From Gammaproteobacteria bacterium (GTDB lineage Bacteria > Pseudomonadota > Gammaproteobacteria > UBA6186 > Azoamicaceae), in the NCBI GenBank assembly GCA_013286785.1, contig JABDFC010000001.1, positions 60,740 through 124,739 of the forward strand: a stretch of 64,000 bases of DNA, in the 5' to 3' direction. Under the pieces are notes generated by a model. That model was not told the origin of the DNA, did no database searches, and was given only the letters and a program-made list of their open reading frames with translations. The translations under genes were made by a program, and so were the position numbers. Shown here piece after piece: positions 41,294 to 50,264 of this stretch (positions are counted from its first letter, which is position 1; each line of letters opens with the position of its first letter).

Positions 41294-42313
41294 TCAATTA
41301 CAAGTTTGTGTCGCTACGTTGCAGGTTTGTCCGACAGGGCAATCTGAATCTGAAAAACAAGAGCCTCCGGTACCTCCACTACTTCCACCAGAGGCACAAG
41401 CACCCCCTACACAAGAGTAACCAGAAGAGCATTGTGAATCTTGGGTACAGGGGCTTCCGGCACCTCCACTGCTTCCACCACTTCCACCAGAGGAACAAGC
41501 ACCCCCTACACAAGAGTAACCAGAAGAGCATTGTGAATCTTGGGTACAGGGGCTTCCGGCACCTCCACCACTTCCACCACTTCCACCAGAGGAACAAACA
41601 CCCCCTACACAAATAGTACCGGCAGGGCATTCTGAACTTGTAACACAGGAGTTTCCGCCATCTCCACCGCTTCCACCAGAGGAACAAACACCCCCTACAC
41701 AAATAGTACCGGCAGGGCATTCTGAACTTGCAACACAGGAGTTTCCGCCATCTCCACCGCTTCCACCACTTCCACTAGAGACACAAGTACCACCCACACA
41801 AGTGGCACTGGCAGGGCATTGTGAATTTAGGGTACAGGGGCCTCCACTGCTTCCACCTTCCCCACTTTGACTGGTTTCTATATCAGATGAAAAACAAGGA
41901 TTTTTATTAGGGTTCAATAAGGTCCAACTTATCCCATTCCCGCCTACATTGGCCAGTGCTACGAGAGTTGGGGTAGAGCTAGTTGCAAAAGCGGATGCTT
42001 TCCCCTCAGCCACAATTGAACAAGCAGGATAGGTGATCCCTGTAGTATCAATCCAAACACTTTGAATATTAGGCGAACTATTGGTTAAATAGTACGGAGA
42101 ACTGCCCAATCCACTACAATCACTGGTATTAACTGAGTTAATATATTCTTCTACTTCGGCCTGCCCAGATCCTAATGCATTCATAAGGTCAACAGCTCTA
42201 GAACGACACAAATACGCATTGTAGGCGGGAACAGCTACCGCGGTTATAATACCTATTATGGTAATAACAACCAGTAGTTCGATCAGCGAAAAAGCCTTTT
42301 GTGATCCTTGCAT
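41294..42313 (-). CDS. type IV prepilin-like protein with six C-terminal Cys-rich tandem repeats
   Basis: QKAFSLIELLVVITIIGIITAVAVPAYNAYL then six C-x5-C-x5-C-x4-C type units joined by Gly/Ser linkers. Confidence 0.9.
   Translation of the reverse strand: MQGSQKAFSLIELLVVITIIGIITAVAVPAYNAYLCRSRAVDLMNALGSGQAEVEEYINSVNTSDCSGLGSSPYYLTNSSPNIQSVWIDTTGITYPACSIVAEGKASAFATSSTPTLVALANVGGNGISWTLLNPNKNPCFSSDIETSQSGEGGSSGGPCTLNSQCPASATCVGGTCVSSGSGGSGGDGGNSCVASSECPAGTICVGGVCSSGGSGGDGGNSCVTSSECPAGTICVGGVCSSGGSGGSGGGAGSPCTQDSQCSSGYSCVGGACSSGGSGGSSGGAGSPCTQDSQCSSGYSCVGGACASGGSSGGTGGSCFSDSDCPVGQTCNVATQTCN
41300..41860. repeat. in-frame coding tandem repeats (period 90-99 bp) in the Cys-rich pilin
   Basis: ACCCCCTACACAA recurs at 41402, 41501, 41600, 41690. 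Confidence 0.92.
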
Positions 42314-42434
42314 GGGGACTATCCGTACAAACGGTTCTCATTAATATACTAGCAGCATTCCGGAATATCTCCATACACAATCCATTTCTTCCAATCCTGT
42401 AGGTGAATTTTTCTGTCAAATAATGCCTGACACC

Positions 42435-43385
42435 TCAACTCAACGTCACTGTGGGACGATACCCAAACTTCAGTGCTTTATCGATGTTCATCAAGAAACC
42501 ACTTTCACTTAAAGCCTTGATTACCTCCGAGCGTAAACCAAAATCTCTTCGCAAGAGATGTGAAATGCCATCGGATGGAATACTGGCTATCAAAGCAAAG
42601 GAACGCGGGATTTTTAGGAATCTCTTACGTTTGGCTCCACTCATGATGTTACTCAATTGTTTTAATGTATAGGGCACACTGTCCGCAACATTAAAAATCT
42701 CTTTTACAGAATGACTAAACGTTAAGTCAATCAGGCCCGAAGCAACATTATTAACATTCGCCAGTGATATCTGAGATTTTAGATCCCCAAGAACCGGGAT
42801 AACTGATTTTTGACAAAGTCTCAATAAAGCCCCCACACCCGACGTTGGACTCTGGCCCTCGCCATAGATTAAGGGGGGGCGGACAATCGTGATAGGCAAA
42901 GACGCGGGAGCCATGTTTAATAGCATTTTCTCTGCTGCCAGTTTGCTCTGTCCATAATACGTTTTAGGATCTGCTATCGTTTGTTCTGTAATCGGATGAT
43001 TTAAACTGCCCACTGCCCCAACAGCCGAAACACTGCTCACAAACGTAAAGCTCGTTGCTTTCTGCCCAATAGACGCTTCCAAGAGGTTCCTTGTCCCTAC
43101 CACGTTGACCTCATCATAGGAATTTTGGCTAGCCTGAACAGCTCCAGTAATTGCAGCACAATGAAACACTCTAGAATATTGCGGTATTTTTTTTAATGAG
43201 CCAGCATCTGTAATAGAACCACTCAGCGCCTTAACAGATAAACCGCTGAATACTTGTTCTGCCTTTTTTAAATCTCGGGAAATAATAAAGACATTATACC
43301 CACGACATAAAAATTCCTGCGTTAAATATTTCCCTAAGAATCCGGTGGCCCCAGTTATCACAATAGGAATGTTTTTTTCAATCAT
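42435..43385 (-). CDS. NAD-dependent epimerase/dehydratase
   Basis: ITGATGFLGKYL, YYGQSKLAAEK. Confidence 0.88.
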   Translation of the reverse strand: MIEKNIPIVITGATGFLGKYLTQEFLCRGYNVFIISRDLKKAEQVFSGLSVKALSGSITDAGSLKKIPQYSRVFHCAAITGAVQASQNSYDEVNVVGTRNLLEASIGQKATSFTFVSSVSAVGAVGSLNHPITEQTIADPKTYYGQSKLAAEKMLLNMAPASLPITIVRPPLIYGEGQSPTSGVGALLRLCQKSVIPVLGDLKSQISLANVNNVASGLIDLTFSHSVKEIFNVADSVPYTLKQLSNIMSGAKRKRFLKIPRSFALIASIPSDGISHLLRRDFGLRSEVIKALSESGFLMNIDKALKFGYRPTVTLS

Positions 43386-44464
43386 TTATTTTCTTCTTTT
43401 TTTAACCAATCAATAGTATCCGCTAACGTTGCTTCTAGAGAGTATTTAGGCTTCCAGTTTAATTCATCACACGCCCTTTGATTACTGAAATAGCGATACC
43501 GAAAAGCTTGCAACGCACCTTCCTTTGAAAAGGGAGACTGACTTGGTAACAACCATTCTAAAAATGAAAAAAGATTAACTACCAATGGACTGAATACTCT
43601 CGGAAATACCCCAAGCCACAATGAACGATTGGCCAAACTAGCAATTCGTTGTAAAAGCTCTTGATGTTCAAGGTTATGGGCTACAAACAAATATCTCCCT
43701 TGCGCAGCAGAATGTTCGACGAGCGATACTAAACCTTCTGAGACATCTCTCACATCGATATAACTGGAACCCCCTTCCGGCACCACTGTCCACTTTTTTT
43801 TCATGGCTATTTGAAAAGGTAAACTACTGGCATGGTGGCCAGGCCCTGGCCCCAGTAAAATTCCTGGGATTACCACAGCATGTTCGATGTTAGCAGCCTG
43901 CATGGCCAATTGCTCTCCCTCATATTTACTACGCCCATAATAACAAAAATTATCTTTATCCCAATCTTTCTGACATGTTTCTTCAGCGGCCAGTTTGGTC
44001 TTATCTCGCTCATCTAAACAACCCAAGGTCGAACAAGAAGAAACATGAATGATTTTTTTTACCCCAACCGCCTCTGCACTTTCTATGATTCTCTTGATCC
44101 CCATCGCGTTAACATTATACAGTAACTCTTTGTTTTTTCGGCCATAGGCTATGAGAGCCGCCAGATGAAAGACAACATCCACACCGGTTAATATTTCATC
44201 CAATCGTTCATGACACGTAATATCTACATTCAAATAAAGTTTGGTTTTTTCATCACGAAAATCTTCTGGGTAAATAAGCGTTATTTTTTCAATTGAAGGG
44301 GATTGGTCAATCACAACCACTGAATCACATTTCCCTTTTTCGCTCAATCCTAAAAGGGCATGCAAAAGATATTGCCCGAGAAAACCGGTTCCACCAACAA
44401 TCGCATAAACTCTTTTTTTTGCGGATAAAGACACATCCCTTTCACGTTCGTGATGGTTTAACAT
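43382..44464 (-). CDS. NAD-dependent epimerase/dehydratase (3-beta-HSD-like)
   Basis: IVGGTGFLGQYLL, YYGRSKYEGEQ; 4-bp overlap with downstream gene. Confidence 0.88.
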   Translation of the reverse strand: MLNHHERERDVSLSAKKRVYAIVGGTGFLGQYLLHALLGLSEKGKCDSVVVIDQSPSIEKITLIYPEDFRDEKTKLYLNVDITCHERLDEILTGVDVVFHLAALIAYGRKNKELLYNVNAMGIKRIIESAEAVGVKKIIHVSSCSTLGCLDERDKTKLAAEETCQKDWDKDNFCYYGRSKYEGEQLAMQAANIEHAVVIPGILLGPGPGHHASSLPFQIAMKKKWTVVPEGGSSYIDVRDVSEGLVSLVEHSAAQGRYLFVAHNLEHQELLQRIASLANRSLWLGVFPRVFSPLVVNLFSFLEWLLPSQSPFSKEGALQAFRYRYFSNQRACDELNWKPKYSLEATLADTIDWLKKEENK

Positions 44465-44892
44465 CCTGTAAATCCCTCTGATTCTGGTGTTTTTTTGCTA
44501 TTCGTAAAATGAATCAATACTGGAAATTTATTTCAATACTGATTAATACACCTCTTAAGTGTAGAAAGCTTTAAGAATCTTTGCTAAATCTCTCTGGCTT
44601 CTGAAGATCTGTTTTTAAAAACAGTTATACGTAGATTCGTAACTACCCAGGTACCCAAAAACCTACTTAAAAAAACAAATCATTTATTTTGGTATTGTCA
44701 CTTCGATGGAAATGTCTCTTACGCAGGCGAGAATTCATGTATAAAGCGTATTTTTCCACATAAATCCTGGTTCCCCGCCTGCACGGAGATGACGGGACAT
44801 GAGCAATCATTCGAAGATGGCAAGACCTGAGTAGTTCAATTTGCCTCCCAAACCTTGCCTTGATAGAATTCTCTGGCTGGGAGGAGAGACTG

Positions 44893-45675
44893 ATGCTAAA
44901 GACAATCCATGATCCAACATTGCAGAAGATCCAAAACATTCAACACGCGTTTTTTACCCGCCACGGAGGCGTGAGTACCGGCTATTATGCATCACTCAAT
45001 TGTTCGTATGCGGGTCATGATGAACCTAAACACATCGAGGAAAACAGGCGTCGGGCAATGCTCCATTTAGGCTACCGGCCTGAACAATTAATGTCGGTCA
45101 AAAATGTGCATGGGTGTGAAGTGAAATTCGTCGATGAATCTTGGCTCGCATACTCGAAACCGGAAACAGAAATAGCCGATGCAATGGTCACCACACAAAC
45201 GGGTATTTTATTAGGATCTGACAGCGCCGATTGCCCCATCGTATTATTGGCTGATGAAGAAGCCAAAGTGGTCGGCTTAGCACATGCAGGATGGCGCAGC
45301 GCCAGATTGGGCGTTATTGAAAACACCCTCCAAGCTATGATGGCCCTGGGTGCAAATCTTAAGGATCTCTCTGCCGTGATTGGCCCTTGTATTACCCAAG
45401 ACTCCTATGAGATAGATCTCAAATTCTACCTGCAATTTTTAGACGATAACAAAGAAAATAAATGCTATTTTAAACCAGCACTTCGGGCCGATCATTTTTT
45501 CTTTGATCTCAAAAATTACGTGTACAATCGTCTTAGCGCATTTCATTTAAAATCTGTAACCGCTATTGATCTTGATACGTATCGCAATGAAGAATACTTC
45601 TTTAGTTGCCGTAGAGCGTACCATCAAGGCGACCTAGATTTTGGCGGCCACTTGTCGTGTATCGGCTTAAAATAA
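44893..45675 (+). CDS. pgeF: polyphenol oxidase/laccase-domain peptidoglycan editing factor
   Basis: FFTRHGGVSTGYYASLN, SADCPIVLL, GLAHAGWRSARLGV. Confidence 0.93.
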   Translation: MLKTIHDPTLQKIQNIQHAFFTRHGGVSTGYYASLNCSYAGHDEPKHIEENRRRAMLHLGYRPEQLMSVKNVHGCEVKFVDESWLAYSKPETEIADAMVTTQTGILLGSDSADCPIVLLADEEAKVVGLAHAGWRSARLGVIENTLQAMMALGANLKDLSAVIGPCITQDSYEIDLKFYLQFLDDNKENKCYFKPALRADHFFFDLKNYVYNRLSAFHLKSVTAIDLDTYRNEEYFFSCRRAYHQGDLDFGGHLSCIGLK

Positions 45676-45738
45676 AGCTGTCACCCTAGGTTTCGCCAGC
45701 CTGCTTAGCTCCCGAAACCAAAATATTATCTGGCAGGC

Positions 45739-46791
45739 CTAACCTTGAATGGATCTTGCCGGATCACCTAAATTTACTCGCGAGACATCATTCGGCCGCA
45801 AACCGATATTCATTTTAATAAACTCTTTAAAATATTTAGCTAATCTGCCTGCGTTTCTTCCAGCCGTGAAATAGGATTGCAGTTCGGTTGCCCCCTCATT
45901 CAGGTGAGCGCTAAAGATTAAACGATAATAGCCTAAAGCAGAATAAATAGGCCATATTTTCTTGGCCACGCGCATGGCTTCTAATAAACTCTCTTTTGAA
46001 CCAACACTCCGCCAATGCTCAAAACACGCATCTAGAAGCCTAATGAAAACAGGATCGCCCTCTTTCAGCTGATAACGATTGGCAACAGCACTGTTAAACG
46101 AAATCAATGGAAAAAAGACATGTGCAATGACTGATTCCCCCCAATCGATGAGTGTCATCTCATCTGAATCATTTTTGATCAAAACATTGTTATCGTGAAA
46201 GTCGCAATGATCCAGAGTTTCAGGCAAACGATACTGAGACAACAATTCACACAGAGAGGATAAAACGGGGAGTAACTCATTCAATTGTTTCAGTTCTGTT
46301 TGGGTGATCCCATCTTGCAGTAATAAGGCGTCTTTGGCAATCATTGCTTGGTAAAGTCTGGGCAATTCAGTTAATCGCCAATCGGGCACCCCCAATTCCA
46401 GAAAAGTATTAACATGATTTGCCACTTTATATTGAATATCGGTATTGATTGTCAGCGCACCACACAATAAATCGGCTTGAAAATTAATTTTCAACCTGTC
46501 TCGCAAGGGGCTGCCAAAATCTTTCATGAGAAAGCAGTTAAGCTCTTGATTCGTGGCAAGGACAGAGGAAACCTTCGCTTGAAAGTCATCGTACAATCTT
46601 TGCATGATCGCAGCCTCTAAAAATAATGTTGGCGGTGTTTGTTTTAAGTAAATCATCCCTTCTGAGCTGAAAAATCGATAAACACTCGAGTAGGGAGTTT
46701 TTTGGATCTCTTCCGGAGCGCGACTAAGCCTGTACCCATTTGAGAGAAGAGATTGTTTTGCCCATTCAATTAAATTTTCCGTATTTTCCAT
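45739..46791 (-). CDS. aminoglycoside/choline phosphotransferase-like (APH) kinase
   Basis: ETLDHCDFHDNNVLIKND...LIDWGESVI. Confidence 0.85.
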   Translation of the reverse strand: MENTENLIEWAKQSLLSNGYRLSRAPEEIQKTPYSSVYRFFSSEGMIYLKQTPPTLFLEAAIMQRLYDDFQAKVSSVLATNQELNCFLMKDFGSPLRDRLKINFQADLLCGALTINTDIQYKVANHVNTFLELGVPDWRLTELPRLYQAMIAKDALLLQDGITQTELKQLNELLPVLSSLCELLSQYRLPETLDHCDFHDNNVLIKNDSDEMTLIDWGESVIAHVFFPLISFNSAVANRYQLKEGDPVFIRLLDACFEHWRSVGSKESLLEAMRVAKKIWPIYSALGYYRLIFSAHLNEGATELQSYFTAGRNAGRLAKYFKEFIKMNIGLRPNDVSRVNLGDPARSIQG

Positions 46792-46863
46792 CAGAAGTAC
46801 GTCTCCCTTTTATATTGTAGCGAATGCTTGCCCGATCGCTATCCTGGTCTTTTACAAAAAACT

Positions 46864-47157
46864 CTATGGGTGCGGTGTAATGGCTAAAATCGTGATTTTA
46901 TTTTTACCAGGACCGTAATACCAAAAAATCCGATAAGCTGCAGCAGTTTTGTTTTCTGCATAGGCTTCAAAGATCTCTTCGTCATTTGGCCCCTTGAGTG
47001 AGTGGAACTTATGGGTGTTTAAACTGGGATGACGGGGGCTAGTTTCTAAATATCCCAAAGTCTTTCTCACAGCTTTAAGGCGTTTTGAAAGGTTTGCACT
47101 TTTCTCTAAGGTGTGAAAATCGGCTTTTGCTTGGTCAGTAAATAATAATTTGAACAT
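46864..47157 (-). CDS. RelE/ParE-superfamily-like toxin
   Basis: 97 aa, FTDQAKADFHTLEKS...AAAYRIFWYYGPGKNKITILAITPHP. Confidence 0.7.
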   Translation of the reverse strand: MFKLLFTDQAKADFHTLEKSANLSKRLKAVRKTLGYLETSPRHPSLNTHKFHSLKGPNDEEIFEAYAENKTAAAYRIFWYYGPGKNKITILAITPHP

Positions 47158-47429
47158 TATTCGAGATCATCATCGGCATATTTCGCAAAACTGCCTTTGT
47201 CTGAAAGACGTCCAGACGCCGCATCTTTTAACCCTTGTTCAACCTTCTTCAGTGCCTTCTTATTGGTAAACAGCCATTTTTCGCTGGCAGGAATTTCTGT
47301 ATAAGGTTCCAGTATAATTTTATGATCGCTGGTTTCTGTGATGGAAAAGCTACTGACACCGTCTGCTAAATGTCCCAAAGTAATTCTCCCTTTGGAATCT
47401 GGTCTAACCATTTTGGGTAACATGGGCAT
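47157..47429 (-). CDS. AbrB-like antitoxin candidate
   Basis: 90 aa; RPDSKGRITLG start; 1-bp overlap (TAATG) with toxin gene. Confidence 0.65.
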   Translation of the reverse strand: MPMLPKMVRPDSKGRITLGHLADGVSSFSITETSDHKIILEPYTEIPASEKWLFTNKKALKKVEQGLKDAASGRLSDKGSFAKYADDDLE

Positions 47430-47535
47430 TTTCTCCGCTTATTTCATACCTGATAAAATACAGTATAGCTAATAAGTGGGATTCGATTCAAGTGGGAAAT
47501 ATAGATAATGGGATATACGCCAAAAAAATCAACCC

Positions 47536-47565
47536 TTGACATATAGTAAATTCATATATTATATT
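47536..47565 (+). promoter_or_regulatory. sigma70-type promoter
   Basis: TTGACA-17 bp-TTATAT (or 18 bp-TATATT) upstream of 47594 ORF. Confidence 0.7.
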
Positions 47566-47593
47566 CCTGTTTATCATTTTTCAGGAGAACACA

Positions 47594-48019
47594 ATGTGGA
47601 CTAAATCGTTCAGTAAAATCTACCCCGAGGTAAAAAAAGAAGCAGTCTGGGGCCTCTGGAAAGACGTGAATCATTGGCCGCAGTGGGATACCGAATTAGA
47701 ATACTGTAAGATGGAAAGCGAGTTTATCGCAGGCAGTCAATTTATGTTAAAACCCATCGGTGGACCCAAAGTGAAGATCACCTTATCAGAAGTCGTCCCA
47801 AACAAAACGTTTACAGACTACTGTCGATTTTTTGGTGCCACAATGCACGATATTCATGAACTAGAAGAAACTACAAATGGACTCCGCATTACCAATACCA
47901 TTACGGTTTCTGGCCCGCTGCGGTTCTTTTGGGTGCACTGTGTCGCCAAAAAAATTACCGCATCCATTCCAAAAAATCTGGACGCATTGGTGCGTTTAGC
48001 CAGGAGTTCGAATGCCTAA
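47594..48019 (+). CDS. SRPBCC-family protein
   Basis: 141 aa START/polyketide-cyclase-like (WGLWKDVNHWPQWD). Confidence 0.78.
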   Translation: MWTKSFSKIYPEVKKEAVWGLWKDVNHWPQWDTELEYCKMESEFIAGSQFMLKPIGGPKVKITLSEVVPNKTFTDYCRFFGATMHDIHELEETTNGLRITNTITVSGPLRFFWVHCVAKKITASIPKNLDALVRLARSSNA

Positions 48020-48467
48020 ACCCGTTTTTGGTTTCGAAAAGCCAGAAGACAGCCCAGGATTTTTGCTGTGGCAAACGACGATCACTTGGCAACGTTTGAT
48101 TAAAAAAGCATTAGATCCTTATCAAATTTCTCATGCCCAATTTGTGATCTTGGCGGTCACCTTATGGTTTGAAAATCAAGGCCAAACGGTTTCGCAAAGC
48201 CTCATCATTCGCTGGTCTAAGCTGGATAAAATGACCGTTTCGCAAGCACTGAAAAAATTGGTCAAAGAGGCCTACGTAAAACGGACCGAACACTCAGAAG
48301 ATCCTCGTGCCAAGTCTGTGCATTTAACTAAAAAAGGGAAAACGATCGCAGCCACTTTAGTCCCTATCATTGAAAAAATTGATGAGCAATTTTTCGACCC
48401 CCTTCAAAAAACCGAAAGACATTCCCTGATCAGCCTTTTGAATATTCTCATTTCCAATACTTTGTGA
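48012..48467 (+). CDS. MarR-family transcriptional regulator
   Basis: wHTH (KLDKMTVSQALKKLVKEAYVKRTEHSEDPRAKSVHLTKKG). Confidence 0.88.
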   Translation: MPKPVFGFEKPEDSPGFLLWQTTITWQRLIKKALDPYQISHAQFVILAVTLWFENQGQTVSQSLIIRWSKLDKMTVSQALKKLVKEAYVKRTEHSEDPRAKSVHLTKKGKTIAATLVPIIEKIDEQFFDPLQKTERHSLISLLNILISNTL

Positions 48468-48609
48468 GACAATTCTCTTCTTAGATTTTTCAGGGTTTTA
48501 AAAACCTGGATTCCCGCTTTCTCGGGGATGGCAGTGCGTGAATCAATACCTGTTCGTTTTCAGACTCTTAGAATACGTTTAGGCCCTAATGGGCTTTCTG
48601 ATCGAGATA

Positions 48610-49146
48610 TTAGCTTCTACGCGTGGTAGGATTTCGAACCCCAATCATCGGTTTGTCTTCCTTCAACCAAACATCGTTTTCTTCGCAATTATAAAAACGA
48701 TCTAGGCCTATTCTTCCATTGTTCGTTAAAGTGGCAACAGGATGTTGTAAATATTGGGGATCGCTGATGGTGTCAATAACCCCTAGATGAGTTTCAACCG
48801 GTTCTCCCAACCCACTGGCTCTCGCAACAACAAAATCTTCGTGTCTTGTTTTATGTAATTTCAACATTGTCAAAATAAACCGAGTTGGAAACCGGATCCC
48901 AACGTCCATTGTCCCAGGTTCAGTCGTATTCATGTGAGTTACCCGAATGGCGAGCGTTCCTTGATTCGCTTTTATATGGTAAAAGTCTCCAGGATAACTT
49001 CTTCCATCCATATCATACTTGCCGGGTGAAGGCGTCACAGTAATCTGGGTGGTACTTTCTAATCTTTGTTGATAGGCAGCTTGAGCAGCCAGGAGTGCTA
49101 CGCTCAATTGAAGTTGTGCACTGACATCGCTCTGCTCTGCAGCCAT
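48610..49146 (-). CDS. hypothetical protein, 178 aa
   Basis: Good-length ORF, no family recognised. Confidence 0.65.
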   Translation of the reverse strand: MAAEQSDVSAQLQLSVALLAAQAAYQQRLESTTQITVTPSPGKYDMDGRSYPGDFYHIKANQGTLAIRVTHMNTTEPGTMDVGIRFPTRFILTMLKLHKTRHEDFVVARASGLGEPVETHLGVIDTISDPQYLQHPVATLTNNGRIGLDRFYNCEENDVWLKEDKPMIGVRNPTTRRS

Positions 49147-49158
49147 ACAGGGTTTCTC

Positions 49159-50121
49159 CTAAGATCCGTCTTTTAAACGCTCCGCGGTTCGATTGGTCGC
49201 AACCACCAAAGCATTAATAATACCGGGCTCGCAAGCTGCATGTCCAGCATCTCGAATGATATCGAGTTCGGAGCCAGGCCAGGCTTTGTGCAAGGCATAG
49301 GCGGCATCCAACGGACAAATCACATCGTAACGGCCATGAACAATAATCCCTGGAATACCCGCCAATCGAGAGACGTTCTTTAGAATTTGATTGGGCTCTA
49401 AAAATGAATCGTGCATAAAATAATGCGTTTCGATCCGCGCTAAGCTTAGCGCCAGATGCGGTTGGCTGAATTGATTCACGGTTTCACGGTTGGGTTGCAA
49501 CGTCGCACAACACCCTTCCCACAAAGACCAGGCCTTTGCGGCCGCCATTCTCGCGACTTCATCTTGCCCCGTTAAGCGTTGATAATAATTTTGTAAGATT
49601 TCTTTTTGTTCATCCACTGGCAAGTGCCCAACAAATGACTCCCAATAATCGGGAAACACTCGACTGGTGCCACCCACTTGATAAAACCAAGCAATGTCTT
49701 CCGGTCGCGCCAAAAAAATCCCACGCAAGATAAGTGACAAAACCCGGCTGGGATGTGTTTCGGCATAGACTAACGCTAAGGTTGCTCCCCACGAGCCCCC
49801 AAATAAAACCCATTTGTCAATGCCAAAATGTTTCCGTATCGCTTCGAGATCAGAAACCAATAATGATGTTGTGTTTTGCTCTAAAGAGGCATGCGGTGTT
49901 GATTGTCCTGAACCACGCTGATCAAATAAGATGATCCGATATAAAGACGGATCAAAATAACGACGGTGATCGGGTGTAATCCCAGCGCCTGGGCCGCCGT
50001 GTAAAAACACCACGGGTAATCCTTTGGGATTCCCGCACTCTTCAATGAATAATGTATGAATGTCATCAACGGCCAGTTGATGGACCGCATAGGGTTTAAT
50101 CGCGGGATAAAGGGTTAGCAT
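49159..50121 (-). CDS. pip: proline iminopeptidase
   Basis: HGGPGAGITPDHRRYFDP, GGSWGATLALVYAETHP. Confidence 0.96.
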   Translation of the reverse strand: MLTLYPAIKPYAVHQLAVDDIHTLFIEECGNPKGLPVVFLHGGPGAGITPDHRRYFDPSLYRIILFDQRGSGQSTPHASLEQNTTSLLVSDLEAIRKHFGIDKWVLFGGSWGATLALVYAETHPSRVLSLILRGIFLARPEDIAWFYQVGGTSRVFPDYWESFVGHLPVDEQKEILQNYYQRLTGQDEVARMAAAKAWSLWEGCCATLQPNRETVNQFSQPHLALSLARIETHYFMHDSFLEPNQILKNVSRLAGIPGIIVHGRYDVICPLDAAYALHKAWPGSELDIIRDAGHAACEPGIINALVVATNRTAERLKDGS

Positions 50122-50224
50122 ATGGCAAATATCCTACACCAATCTCAGTGAATCTCCTATAGAAGCCCCTTGGGAAATACGAGATGATGACAAGGTCAAT
50201 CTCCAACCGACCATATTCGGTGTT

Positions 50225-50255
50225 AGCCCAGGTTCCTCACCTGGGCATCTTTTTT
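50225..50255 (+). terminator. intrinsic terminator-like hairpin, + orientation
   Basis: GCCCAGG-TTCCTCA-CCTGGGC followed by ATCTTTTTT on + strand. Confidence 0.7.
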
Positions 50256-50264
50256 GGAGACTTC

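Noticed and set aside
41308-41616. Plus-strand ORF MSLRCRFVRQ... with repeated HKHPLHKSNQKSIVNLGYRGFRHLH units
   Set aside because: Antisense shadow of the Cys-rich pilin repeats; the minus frame has the prepilin motif and ordered Cys pattern.
41395-41790. Possible CRISPR-like regular repeats
   Set aside because: Units are contiguous, coding, 90-99 bp and lie in frame inside a pilin gene; no short repeat/variable spacer structure.
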